A stretch of 64,000 bases of DNA from Fagopyrum homotropicum (taxonomy: Eukaryota > Streptophyta > Magnoliopsida > Caryophyllales > Polygonaceae), in assembly GCA_033239125.1 (NCBI GenBank), contig BSWB01000006.1, positions 120,946,242 through 121,010,241 of the forward strand, written 5' to 3'. Under the pieces are notes generated by a model. The model was not told the origin of the DNA, made no database searches, and saw only the letters and a program-made list of their open reading frames with translations. This document shows, piece by piece, positions 34,509 through 44,597 of the stretch; within the stretch, counting starts at the first letter, position 1, and every line of letters begins with the position of its first letter. Both the position numbers and the translations under genes were made by a program.

Positions 34509-35435
34509 GTGAAAGGGATAAGAAGTTTCCTAGGACATGCTGGATTTTATAGACGTTTCATTAAGGACTTTTCTAAGATATCGAAACCTCTCACTAATCT
34601 ATTGATGAAGGATGCGGTTTTTGAGTTTTCGCAGGAATGTTTGGATGCGTTTAACACCATTCGGCAAGCTCTAATTTCAGCACCAATTATCCAACCTCCG
34701 GATTGGACTCTACCCTTTGAGATTATGTGCGACGCTAGTGACGTAGCTATTGGAGCTGTTCTTGGACAACGAAAGGAAGGGCGAACCCATGCCATATACT
34801 ATGCTAGCAAGACGCTAGACGAAGCGCAGCTCAACTACGCCACTACAGAGAAAGAGTTTCTAGCCATTGTCTACGCTATTGACAAGTTTCGCTCTTATCT
34901 TGTAGGTGCAAAGGTGATTGTCTACACGGATCATGCTGCGATCCGGTACCTCCTTGCGAAGAAAGACGCGAAGCCAAGGCTAATTAGATGGATTCTTCTC
35001 CTACAAGAATTCGATCTTGAGATCCGCGACAAGAAAAGTTCAGAAAATTCTGTTGCGGATCATTTGAGTCGTCTAACACATCTAGGGGACGACCATCTAC
35101 CCATTGATGACTCCTTCCCGGACGAACACTTACAAATCATAGAGGAGTGCATCAACGTGATCTCCAAAGGTAACGAACCGTGGTTTGCTGACTTTGTTAA
35201 CTATTTGGTTTGCCAGGAGACACCGCCCGGACTATCCTACGCACAAAGGAAGAAGTTCTTTAAGGACGTCCGGGAATACTACTGGAACGAGCCTCTCCTC
35301 TTTAAGAGAGGTCCGGATGGCATCATTCGGCGATGTGTGCCAGAAGATGAGATGCAAAGTGTCATCCGCCATTGTCATTCACTACCTTGTGGAGGACATG
35401 CTAGTTCAAACAAGACTAGCGCAAAGGTATTGTAA
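34509..35435 (+). pseudogene. pol: RT end, RNase H and IN start, element B
   Basis: Open from IRSFLGHAGFYRRFIKDF through RNase H (FEIMCDASDVAIGAVLGQ, YASKTLDEAQLNYA, YTDHAAIRYLL) into the IN zinc finger (RHCHSLPCGGHASSNKTS). It ends at TAA 35433-35435 where A1 has CAA (KVLQSGF), a single C-to-T change. The frame continues beyond it. Confidence 0.9.
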
Positions 35436-36455
35436 TCTGGATTCTATTGGCCTACTTTATTTAGAGATGTGCAATCCTTTGTTTCTTGCTGCGATGCTTG
35501 TCAAAGAACAGGCAATATTTCTAGAAGGAACGAGATGCCCCTCAACAACATCCAAGAGGTGGAGATTTTCGACGTTTGGGGAGTCGATTTCATGGGACGA
35601 TTCCCATCTTCTTGTGGAAACCAATACATACTATTGGCGGTAGATTACGTTTCTAGATGGGTGGAAGCAATCGCCTCTCCCACAAATGATGCCATGGTGG
35701 TGGTTAAGTTCTTCAACAAGACCATCTTTCCGCGATTTGGAACACCAAGGACTATCATTAGTGACGGAGGTTCTCACTTCATAGCCCGTCGCTTTGAAGC
35801 TCTTCTAGCTAAGTATGGGGTTACTCACAAGATCGCTACCCCTTACCATCCACAAACGAGTGGACAAGTTGAGATCTCAAATAGGGAGATCAAAGGAATT
35901 CTAGAGAAGACGGTTTCAAGGACTAGGAAGGATTGGTCCTTGAAGCTAGATGATGCATTATGGGCGTACCGGACTGCGTACAAGACTCCCATAGGAACCA
36001 CACCATACAACCTTGTGTATAGGAAGTCTTGTCACTTGCCGGTGGAGCTGGAGCACAAAGCGTTTTGGGCTATCAAGTGGCTAAATTTCGGCATGAAGGA
36101 AGCGGGAGAGAAGCGTCTCCTAGACATCAATAAGCTGGATGAACTTCGCTTGAACGCCTATGAAAACGCCAAGATCTACAAGGAAAGAGCAAAGCGTTGG
36201 CATGATAAGCATATCATTCCAAAGGACTTCAAAGAAGGAGATCAAGTTCTCCTCTTCAATTCGAGACTTTGCCTCTTTCCAGATAAGCTTAAATCCCGTT
36301 GGACCGGACCTTTTCTAATTAAGCGTATTTTCCCCCATGCTGCAGTTGAAGTATGGGGTGAAGCTAGCGGAAGTTTTAAGGTGAACGGCCAACGACTCAA
36401 GAGGTATACGCCGGAACTCCAAGCTGAGGAGTTTGCGCCTACCGCACTCGAATAA
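35436..36455 (+). pseudogene. pol: Integrase, element B
   Basis: The rest of IN after the stop: CDACQRTGNISRRNEMPLNN, WGVDFMGRFPSS, IISDGGSHF, GQVEISNREIKGIL (core D, D, E all present), RTAYKTPIGTTPY, and the C-terminal RWTGPFLIKRIFPHAAVEV module. It ends naturally. Codons 36349-36359 contain AAGTATGGGG, the same word as the polypurine tract. Confidence 0.9.
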
Positions 36456-36496
36456 GTGCGAGATTGGTCTAGCTACGGACCTTAAACAAAGCGCTT

Positions 36497-36514
36497 CTTG
36501 GGAGGCAACCCAAG
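36497..36514 (+). other. Conserved post-pol hairpin (B)
   Basis: CTTGGG-AGGCAA-CCCAAG, a 6-bp stem, about 40 bp after the pol stop. The loop is the same as in A1 and A2, with a different paired stem. Confidence 0.65.
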
Positions 36515-37283
36515 GTATTGCATTTTCGTTTTTGTTCTTGATTCATAGTTTAGCTTAGAATAGACGTTTTTCGCTTTATTTTGCCTCGATTCCTTCCGGT
36601 ATGTTCGTGTTTTTGGTTGCAGGATCGATGGAAAAGGAAAAGAGGAGATGATGTCGAATAGGAGTGACGAAATTTGGACTTTGAAGCTTTACAGAAGGTT
36701 CCACGGTCTAAATTACGGTCGTCATAGCTACAGTGGCCGTAATTCTCAAAAGCCTTTGCAAAATCACCAAAACCACGGTTCCGTACACTTCCACGGCCGT
36801 GGAACACCCCGACAGACCGTGATTTTCAAAATTTTGCCTGCGACTATATAAGCCACATTCTTCACAAACTCATCCCAAAAACCCCTCTTTCCACGACCTA
36901 ATTGCCGGAAATCCACGACCTCCTCAAAATCTTCGTTTCTTAATCGTTTCTAACGATTCTTCTTCCCAAACTGCAGCAAATTCAACCACAAACAAGATCC
37001 AAGCGACAAACTGAGAGGAAATCCATCAACAAACGCGCATTTTGGATTTTTCAATCCGAAAAAGAGGTTTATTCTTTCTTCTTGATTTTCGCCGATTTGG
37101 TTCGTTTTTGCTATTGATTTTTAGGAAGAACTGAAAGAGACTTGAAGGAATTAGACTAGGACTGCTTGTATTGGTGATTGCTGGTGAATTTGCTGAGATT
37201 CGTGAAATTCTGAGACGAATCACGGTCTCTGGGTAAACCACGGCCGTAATTCCTGAAGAACAGACCGTAATTTTTGGTGCAGA
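36515..37283 (+). repeat. pol-env spacer of B with palindrome clusters
   Basis: Noncoding. Clusters at 36698-36826 and 37215-37275 contain CCACGGCCGTGG, CCACGGCCGTAATT and outer half-sites (AACCACGG ... ACCGTGATT), the same tripartite layout as the LTR palindrome. A TATATAA at about 36845 could allow separate expression of the downstream gene, but this is untested. Confidence 0.65.
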
Positions 37284-38855
37284 ATGGATTTCGTAAGGAG
37301 AGTGTCGGGAAGGATAAAAGAGAAGAAGGTAGAGCAGAATAAGAAAAGGAAAGGCAATCCCTCCACCTCCTCATCCTCTAGGGCACCACCACCCTCATCT
37401 CCTTCACTACCATCTTCACCTTCACCTCCATCCTCACCTCATCACCCTAGAATTCCGACCATACATGAGAACCATCTTGCTGCATTTGAGAGGATCATAG
37501 AGAGGGCAGTGATTGACCCTAGGTATTTGTTGTTGGAGGATCTACATCCTCTCAACATAGTTGATGATCTTACTTGGCTCTTGGATAGAGCCGGATTAGT
37601 TATCTTCTCGGCTATCCGAGAAGACGCCTATGAGGAGATCACCCGGGAGGTTGTGACGTCTTTCGAGCACAGCCACGTAGATAGGACCGTCTCTTTCCGT
37701 CTCATGGAAAAAGACTATCATTTGAGTATCATTGAGTTTGGCACCATTTTCGGGTTCCATGAGACCTTTAATGGTCGATTTCCGAGTGGAGTTTACCCTA
37801 AGGATTTTTGGAAGGAAGTTGCGATGATTTACGCCGACGAGGACCGTTGGCAACCCGCCGATACCAAGGCTAGATTGATGTACCATCTAGCCTTGAAGAT
37901 AGCTCACCGCGTTCTTTCGGAGTGTCTCTTTCCTAGGACGGAGACGCCCCAAAAGATCAAGACGGATGAGCTATTCTTGCTCTATTGCATGCTATATGGA
38001 CCCCGTGCAGATTGTGCTACTCTCTTGGCTGCTACGATGAGCAAGCTCAAGAACAAGAAGAAGGGGAACATTGGATATGGTGGGATAGTTACCCACATTG
38101 CTAGGAGTTTTGGTGTGGATTTTTCTGCTTGCACCCGCATACCGGCCGTTCCTTTGGGGCTACATGCATTCATGGTTAGGGGTCTCATTTTCCCCACACA
38201 TGGAGGTCCGCCTTATGCGGGCATGCCTTGGGAGAGTAGGACGGGCAGGGGTATAGAGTGGTTGCCGGAGTACTCCATTATGGCGGGACGCTATAATTGG
38301 AAGGAGACGTTCGCTGCGATGCATGCGAACAGGATAGTAGCTCCCCCTTACGTCCCACCGCCGGTTGTAGAGGAGGAGGATATGGGAGATCAGTTCGAGA
38401 GTAGAGGAGGAGCGGAGCATGAGTTTGGCACGTTTCCGGACCAGCCGGAGGCGGCCCCAGATGTACCTCGACGCTCTCCACGTCCAGCTAGAGCCTCAGG
38501 CTCGTCATCTCGCCGCGCTAGCGTGAGTGAGAGGCCCACGTGGATGACCACACCTCCCACATGGTATGGCGTTCCCCCTCCTTGGTCCACGGAGCAGCCA
38601 GCAGCATCACCACCAGCACTAGCACTATCCGACGCCCCCGCATGGTACAGTCACGCCTCGGGATGGTACGAGCAGATGCCGGATTAGGCTACCGGACTTT
38701 CAGAGAGAGTTGGAGCGTTGGAGATCCGGGCTGACGCTAGAGACGGACGCCTCGACGACCTCGACCACATGATGAGGGACGTCTACCGCCAGCAGTTTGG
38801 GCGGCCCTACGACTCCAGCTTCTCCCCATTCCCACCTCCGCCGGCGCCGCAATGA
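37284..38855 (+). pseudogene. Athila ORF-1 / env-like gene of B, one in-frame stop
   Basis: 467 codons from ATG 37284 to TAG 38685-38687. The same frame then continues for 55 codons to TGA 38853 with ALEIRADARDGRLDDLDHMM and GRPYDSSF, matching the end of the C protein, so the stop interrupts a longer gene. Basic N-terminus; Ser/Pro-rich stretch (residues about 30-55); then the conserved region seen also in C (AFERIIERAVIDPRYLL, FRLMEKDYHLSIIEFG, RTETPQKIK, GGIVTHIARSFGVD, MPWE). It belongs in my judgement to the Athila ORF-1 family, often called env-like because of its position. I see no signal peptide or membrane segment, so an envelope role is not supported by the sequence. Confidence 0.8.
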
Positions 38856-38940
38856 TTTGATGCATGACCGTTCGTTTTAGACATTCCCGCCACCACTTTG
38901 TGAGTTTCTTTTTCTTTTCTTTCTTTTCTTTCTTTCTTTT

Positions 38941-38975
38941 GAACATTAGGGACAATGTTCGTCCTAAGTATGGGG
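38941..38975 (+). other. Internal stem-loop plus PPT-like tract (B)
   Basis: GAACATT-AGGGAC-AATGTTC (perfect 7-bp stem), then GTCCT, then AAGTATGGGG. It lies 85 bp after the env-like frame. Confidence 0.78.
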
Positions 38976-40162
38976 TGGGATGTACTAAAAAGTTTGTAAT
39001 AACTCTACTTACTATGTTCGCTTTCATTTGAGACTATCGTTGCATGTTCATTATGTGTTGCACGTTGCCTTATTGCATTGCATGAAAAATAACTTGAAAA
39101 ACCCATAAAAATTTAAAAATTTTGAAAATTTTGTGCTCCTAATGAATTGAGATGATTTCCATGATAATCACTACTTGTGAATTGAGTTTGATGACAATTG
39201 CATGCTTAAAAGGATTGTGAATCAAAAAGAACTTGAATGAATGAATTTTACCTCTTTTGCAAGTTTTATAATGTGAAAATGTTACCTAAATCATGCTAGG
39301 AAATTGAAGTTGAAATCACATTATAAGTTCCTATACTTCTTGTTGAAATGATTAAGGCAATTCGATACTTTCTTTCTTCTTTCTTTGATCATCTAACTCC
39401 TCATTGAAATATTAGCCTCCTTTACCTATCCGGGAATTTGGAGAAGTGAATGAGCAAAAGGCATGTTTGATGTGGGAGGGCCATGAGAGCAATTATTTGC
39501 AATCAATTGAATAGAAAGAAATTGTAGGTTTGGGGAAGTCAATCATGACGATGAGTAACTCGGCACCATTCACATAGCCGGGTGTTTGTGTCTTGCCAAA
39601 GTCGGATTGAGCGATATTCCTAGCGGATTATGGTATGTGCGCTAAGGGTTTGAGGCATCTCTTGAAAAATTGAGAAACGCCAATCTCCTAGGCTTCGGTT
39701 TTTGTGCACCTCTGTCCATAACTCCAAAAGTAAAGTCGAAAAATGAAAAGAAGAGAGCAAAGCTCTAAGTTGAAGTGTTGCGGGAACCGCATAAGAAGAA
39801 GAAGGTAGTTGTCCACTTTCCCGGATTTATGCACCACTTTCCCTTAAAGTTTTCCCTTCCCTTCCGTATTCTAGACCTTTTCTTTGAAAGTCCTTAAGAT
39901 CAAAAGAATGTTATATGACTTGGTGGTCTAAATTGAAGTTTCTTGTGATTGATTTTGATAATGTTTGAAGGTTATAATGCTTGTTTAGAAGTTAAGTTGG
40001 TTCGTGAATTTTCTTTGCTTTTTACTCTTTGATTGAGTGTGTGAAAGTTTGAAGAACGATTGAAGCAAGGTTTGAGAATGATCTATTCTTTAGAAGTCAT
40101 ATTCACCCAAAAGAAGGTACACATATTTCATCCTAACTCTTGTTTGAAGCTTTTTGAAAGAC
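38976..40162 (+). other. B noncoding 3' internal region
   Basis: About 1.2 kb without a gene. It holds the block at about 39530-39730 (GAGTAACTCGGCACCATTCA, GCCGGGTGTTTGTG, CTTGCCAAAGTCGG, GCTTCGG...GTGCACC), which is near-identical to C 60300-60495 and recognisable in A1-A3. Confidence 0.75.
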
Positions 40163-40201
40163 CTTGCTTAGGGACAAGCAAGTGTTAAGTATGGGGTTAT
40201 T
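40163..40201 (+). promoter_or_regulatory. 3' PPT with upstream stem-loop (B)
   Basis: CTTGCTT-AGGGAC-AAGCAAG, then AAGTATGGGG at 40187-40196, five bases before the LTR. Confidence 0.85.
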
Positions 40202-41967
40202 TGTTAGCATGAAATATTGTGATATTTTAGGCACGTTTTCTAAACGTATTTGATTCATATTGATAGTCTTTGATTGAACTTTGTGCATATGTGAGCTAGT
40301 ATTACCTATATTGTCGATATGGATGTCTACACTAGTTCTATGTTGATTATAGGTGATTTGGAGCTATTTCCGAACGGAATCGAGCAAAGGAGAGTTGATT
40401 TGATATGTCCAAGGATTGAGGACACTCTTAGGAAGCAAATTGGAGTTTTAGCTTGAGGAATGCACGAGGCTAGGGAAGAATCACGTTCTTGCCCTAAACC
40501 ACGCTCTAAAATACGGCCGTACTACGAACCACGTTCAGTTCCACGGCCGTGGAACTTTGCAAGAGAGGCGTGATGCATTCTAGTAACTATCACGGCCGTG
40601 GAATACATGGTACAAACCGTGATCTAATCCACGCTCTAAATTACGGTCGTGGAAACTACCACGACCGTGATCTTAGCGAATCTTTTCGCCACACTTTGAA
40701 GCCACGATCTTTTGAAGATTGGGCCGGGCCGACATTTTGCCCTGCACTATAAAAAGACAGACGAAGCAAGATTCCGTCATCTTCGCTTAGGGGGAATTTT
40801 GGGCATTCCACGTTTTATCGGCGCATAGGCCGGCTACACCTCGTTTAGCCTTGCTTGGAAGCATTGACATCTCGTTGGAGATTGAAGTTCGTGTTTGGGA
40901 ATTGCCCTAATCTCGCACTTTTGGTGGAGATTGCTGTTGAGATCTCCGGATTGGCGGAAGATCGAAGTTTTCGGAAGATTTTGCAAGAAGATCTCTCTTC
41001 TTGTTTAGGTTCGATTCGGAAAACGGATTGACATCCCGTTTTCCCTTCTTTCCTAAGGTTGTGATTGTTTACTTTATTGTGAATCTTTTGACAACATTCG
41101 TTCTTGATTGTGACTTTGAGATTGGTTTGAAGATTACTGAAAGTTCTTGAAAGTTTTCATCTTTTTATCTTTTAATTCTTGAATTGATATCAACATGACT
41201 GTTATTGGCTAAAAACCCTTAACAATTTTAAGGTGAAGGGTTGATAGTTGTGGCTTAGATAGTGATAGATCGATCGCAAACAGATTAGACCCTGAGAGTT
41301 AGAGAGAATCGCCGACAACCCTAAATTACGGCCTGTTCTTGAGTCCACGGCCGTGGAACCTCAAGAACTAATCGTGATTTCCCTTAAGTCTACGAACTTG
41401 CTTTTACTTTAATCCAAAGTTATAGATTTGCTTTAACTTAGTTTAGACTTGTCTTTTCTAGGTGGTAGTGAAGCCTCAACAACCTCTACCTCGATTGTGA
41501 GTGTCATAACCGTAATCGGCTAAGTTAGTCTTGATCCTTGGATTACAAGTTTGGGTATTTGACACTAATTCTCACCTTTAGAATGTTTCTATATTGAGCC
41601 TCAACAACCTTTATAGAGAGTGCCTTGTAGGTGAGTTATATAAGGTTTTTGGAACTTCACCGTACGATTACCTTACATTAGTATACCTTCGCATATCTCA
41701 ACTCTGTATTTACATCATTAAGTATATCTTGAATCGATTGCCACAGCTGGATACTTGGATCTTTAGGATTGTTGTTTCCCAATATTTGCAAAACTCTCAT
41801 ATTTGCTCACTTGATAACCTGCAATCGAATTTGTTCCCACCCAAATCCTTGTGTTCGATACTCTGGAATTCTTGCTTAGCTACGTCGATCCGTACACTGC
41901 GGGTTCGCTGCTTGATTCTAGTTTTATAAATTTAAAGCTTATTTGCACACACCTTTAGGGGCGAACA
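40202..41967 (+). repeat. 3' LTR of B
   Basis: 1766 bp, the same length as the 5' LTR, with about two dozen substitutions and no indel that I could see. It ends GCGAACA, followed by AGGAG. The 111-codon frame 41594-41929 is the LTR counterpart of 30110-30445. Confidence 0.95.
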
Positions 41968-41972
41968 AGGAG

Positions 41973-42297
41973 GTGGAGGTTGTCGACGATTAAGCTCTCC
42001 TTGCACAAGGGCTTGCCTAATCTCATCAATCTCCCTCCTAGTTGCTTCTTGCCTCTCATTGGCAAGTCTCCTTTCTTCCTCCAAAGCTTCATCCCTTATC
42101 CTAATTTGCTCCAAAGCCTCATCCAACTCAGCTTGGAGATCTCTTCCGGCCATCTCTTTTCCCTTTTTAATACTCTTGGATCTAGATCTAAGGGTTTTCT
42201 CCGGTTCGGGATCGAATGGAGCTAAATCCTTTCCACGAGATCTTCGCATACACCTAAAGAGTTGAGAGATGTCCTGAAAAGCAAAGACACAAACCAA
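41973..42297 (-). pseudogene. gag: gag N-terminus of A2, beyond the B insertion
   Basis: It encodes CMRRSRGKDLAPFDPEPEKTL then a charged, coiled-coil-like stretch (EMAGRDLQAELDEALEQIRI) and NRRQPPP, homologous to the C gag start (MRRTRTGKEIVPYDPEPEKT). The likely start is the ATG of MRRSRGK (near 42250). It joins 28676 across B. Just upstream is TTTGCTTTTCAG, which resembles a 3' splice site. Confidence 0.85.
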
Positions 42298-42377
42298 AGA
42301 GAGAACAAAAGCAACAAGAAAGATCTACACTACAAACAATCACAAAAAAGACTCAATCTAGACCTACTCCCCGACAA
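42298..42377 (-). other. A2 leader with primer site cut in half
   Basis: In reverse the leader ends in GTTGTCGGGGA, the inner part of TGGCGCCGTTGCCGGGGA with one change. The first half of the site and the entire 5' LTR are gone, and D LTR sequence (ACTTTTATCTTC) follows at once. Confidence 0.7.
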
Positions 42378-42489
42378 CTTTTATCTTCTTTTAGTCTTCT
42401 TCTTCTGGACCAAGGAGTTAGTAGTATAAACTGATATTTATGTGATAAAAAGACTCTAAAAACTAACCTAAATGATAGTGATTCCATCA
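42378..42489 (-). repeat. D LTR fragment next to its polypurine tract
   Basis: 112 bp, near-identical to 19664-19771, then CATCA. The right edge is set by the purine tract in reverse (CCCCCATACTT). Because these 108 bp also exist left of A2, the A2/D junction is not a simple insertion. Confidence 0.7.
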
Positions 42490-42501
42490 CCTATCAAACT
42501 C

Positions 42502-42535
42502 CCCCATACTTACCTTTTACTCGTCCCGAGTAAAA
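42502..42535 (-). promoter_or_regulatory. 3' PPT with stem-loop (D)
   Basis: In reverse: TTTTACTCG-GGA-CGAGTAAAA, a perfect 9-bp stem, then AAGTATGGGG and the LTR 12 nt later. Confidence 0.82.
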
Positions 42536-43050
42536 CACATGACAACAATTTTTAGACTCAAAGGCCTCAGGAAGCATGGGTAAGAGGCATAGACAATGGA
42601 AAAGAAAAAGCAAGAAAGAAAGAAGGATAAAGAGAGAAAATGTGAGACAAAGGTGAAAACGCTACCATCCTTATTGCTCCAAGAGTGACCCACCCGGACA
42701 ACCTCCTTATGACTCCCCTTCTTATGCCGCCAAACGTCGGAAAGGGAATCTACACTCGGTGCCGCTCATTTTGCCAAGGTGCCCTTTCGGGTTTTCACCT
42801 TGCCACTTTTCTTCTTTTCTTTGATGATCTCACTTGGAACTCACATCCCTCAAGTCCAATTTTGCACCAACCTAAGGTTGGTCGGACTACCTTCTTTCTA
42901 CCTAAACCGCCCTTTTCGGTTTTCAGTTTATCCAAGGATTTTCATGCCTTTTTTCTTTTCTTTTTTTTATATGACTTTCAAGCTGAATTTTTAAAACATA
43001 AAAACTTAATGCAAACATACTCAAAACAAACTATACATGTAAAGAAATTT
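42536..43050 (-). other. D noncoding DNA between env-like gene and LTR
   Basis: No gene supported. Pyrimidine-rich stretches (TTCTTTTCTTTTTTTT) account for the frames seen on the plus strand. Confidence 0.5.
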
Positions 43051-43054
43051 CCTC

Positions 43055-43088
43055 CCCCATACTTGAAGCACACTTTGCCCTCAAAGTG
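43055..43088 (-). other. Internal stem-loop plus PPT-like tract (D)
   Basis: In reverse: CACTTTG-AGGG-CAAAGTG, a perfect 7-bp stem, then AAGTATGGGG. The stem sequence differs from A, B and C at several positions, each time with its partner changed too. Confidence 0.78.
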
Positions 43089-43149
43089 GAAAATGAAAGC
43101 AAAGATAAATGTGGAGAAGGAATGAAGGATGATACCACTAGTGGGATGG

Positions 43150-44500
43150 TCCGGCTGGACCATCCGGACCCTCCTCCGGTGGGTACGGGAAGTGGCTGAA
43201 GAAGTGCTCCTACCGGCAATAGAGTGTGTGGATGCGGGCCTGCTGAGCATCCATCCTCTGCCCAAACGAGGTCTCAAAGCTGGCTTTCCAAGCCAACAAC
43301 TGAGCCTCTAGTTTTTGTTGTTGCTAGGCCACCTGCCAAGCATCTTGCCGGCGGTCAAAGTGGGTGGTCATAGAGGAGGCGAAGCTGGACTGCCACGCCT
43401 CCTGCTACTCAAGCATGGAACGTTGGTACTCGGTCTGTCATGCTTGATGTTGGGTGGTCAAGGCCACCATCTGAGCCTGAAGGCTCTCCATGGCCGGACC
43501 GTCATCTGGTGCTACAGTAGGCATCTCCTCATCATCCAGTGTAGGCATGTGGTCAGCAACAAGAGCCTGGCTGGAGCTCGCAATGTATCTCTCAACAATG
43601 GCCCCCTGAGGCCGTCTCAACACGAAAGGGTCAGCCAGTATGTATAGCGAGCTCGTCTCCAACTGGAAGTGGCCGGGGGAGGTATGTAATGTGGCTCCCA
43701 TCTGCCAATGAGAGCCAAAAGAAGTTCTCTCCGTCTCTCTTGAGGAGCTTGCACCTCCTTAACATCCCCTCCTTGTAAAGTGGGGCCTCTAACCTATCCT
43801 CCAAGTCGGAGAGCTCCATCACTTGTGAAGTGATCAAGGAGATCACCCCACCACCCACAATGTCACGTGGCTCGTTCTTCCTAATCTGCTTGAAAGCGGT
43901 AAGGAAGAGGTATGGCCAATCCGGCACCTTGTCGTTCATGGGTAGGCAGGCGTACAACAGTGGAAGGTCCTTGAGAGCGACCTTGTTCTCCTCCTTGTGT
44001 CCACAGAAGACACTCATGAAGATCTTGGATATTAGCCTCAAGCAGGGGTGAGTGAGTTTGTTGGAATACTCACCCCCGGCATGAAACACGGATCCGGTGG
44101 CGGCCTGCCAGAACTCGCACAAGTCGGGTGTCGGAACGGGTTCCCACCAGTTCTATGAGGTGCAAATAGTTACCCTAAATGCCTCCTGTAGTTGGGTGTA
44201 GTCCAGTGTATACTTCCTCTTGTTGAACTTGAATGAAAGTCGAACACAAATATGGTTTTCCTTTTCCATGGTGAAGGTGGCGATGAATTGGCAGCAGAGC
44301 TCGGGGTATGTTGGGGCATTAATGTCCAGAAATTCACCGAGCCCAGCGTTGGTGAGGAATGCCTGCATGCTCTCCAATATGGCCAATTTTTCCTAAGTAG
44401 GAACATGCAAAAACCGAGTTGCATACACAACCCGATCTTGTACAATCCTATACCGCTCCTTCTCAGACTCCTACAACTTGTATTTCCTCTGGTTTTCCAT
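43150..44500 (-). pseudogene. env-like (Athila ORF-1 type) pseudogene of D
   Basis: From an ATG near 44500 (MENQRKYKL) the frame runs through EKERYRIVQDRVVYATRFLH, EKLAILESMQAFLTNAGLG, KFNKRKYTLDYTQLQEAF, CEFWQAATGSVFHAGGEYSN, RLISKIFMSVFCGHKEENKV and GGGVISLITSQVMEL. Three in-frame stops (including TAG at 44153-44155) and a frameshift near 43640 break it; the tail continues in another frame (LADPFVLRRPQGAIVERYIA). Position between gag/pol and LTR and domain style suggest the same role as the B and C genes, but similarity to them is low by eye, so family assignment is tentative. No membrane segment seen. Confidence 0.62.
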
Positions 44501-44592
44501 TTCTTGCAATTGAACAAGTAAAGGAATTAGAAAGTTCAGAAATTGGATTAAGAGACGTACCCTCTGTTGCTATTTCCGCAATGGCGGCTGAA

Positions 44593-44597
44593 GGATG
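44593..44597 (+). other. Target-site duplication of solo A LTR (GGATG)
   Basis: GGATG here and at 46347-46351 flank the solo LTR exactly. Confidence 0.9.

Larger units (their letters stand above)
28718..41967 (+). mobile_element. Complete Athila-type element B with env-like gene
   Basis: 13.25 kb flanked by AGGAG. Both LTRs are 1766 bp (28718-30483 and 40202-41967), start TGTTAGCATG and end GGGGCGAACA, and differ at about two dozen positions by eye. Inside are a tRNA-Asp primer site, gag, PR, RT, RH, IN, a palindrome-rich spacer, the env-like gene and a polypurine tract. pol carries a one-base loss, a one-base gain and a stop, and the env-like frame has one stop, so it is no longer autonomous. 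It sits in A2 gag and is therefore younger than A2. Confidence 0.95.
19772..42377 (-). mobile_element. Athila-type element A2, interrupted by B
   Basis: A minus-strand family A element: 3' LTR (19772-21588), noncoding DNA, IN, RH, RT, PR and gag up to 28717, then all of B, then the gag N-terminus and leader at 41973-42377. It is closely similar to A1 and also lacks an env-like gene. The 5' LTR is absent: the sequence stops inside the primer site at about 42377 and D LTR follows. The pol frame has at least three indels and two stops. Confidence 0.9.

Noticed and set aside
38685..38687. Possible programmed readthrough of the env-like stop in B
   Set aside because: The context GAT TAG GCT does not match known readthrough signals, and C has no stop there; a mutation is simpler.
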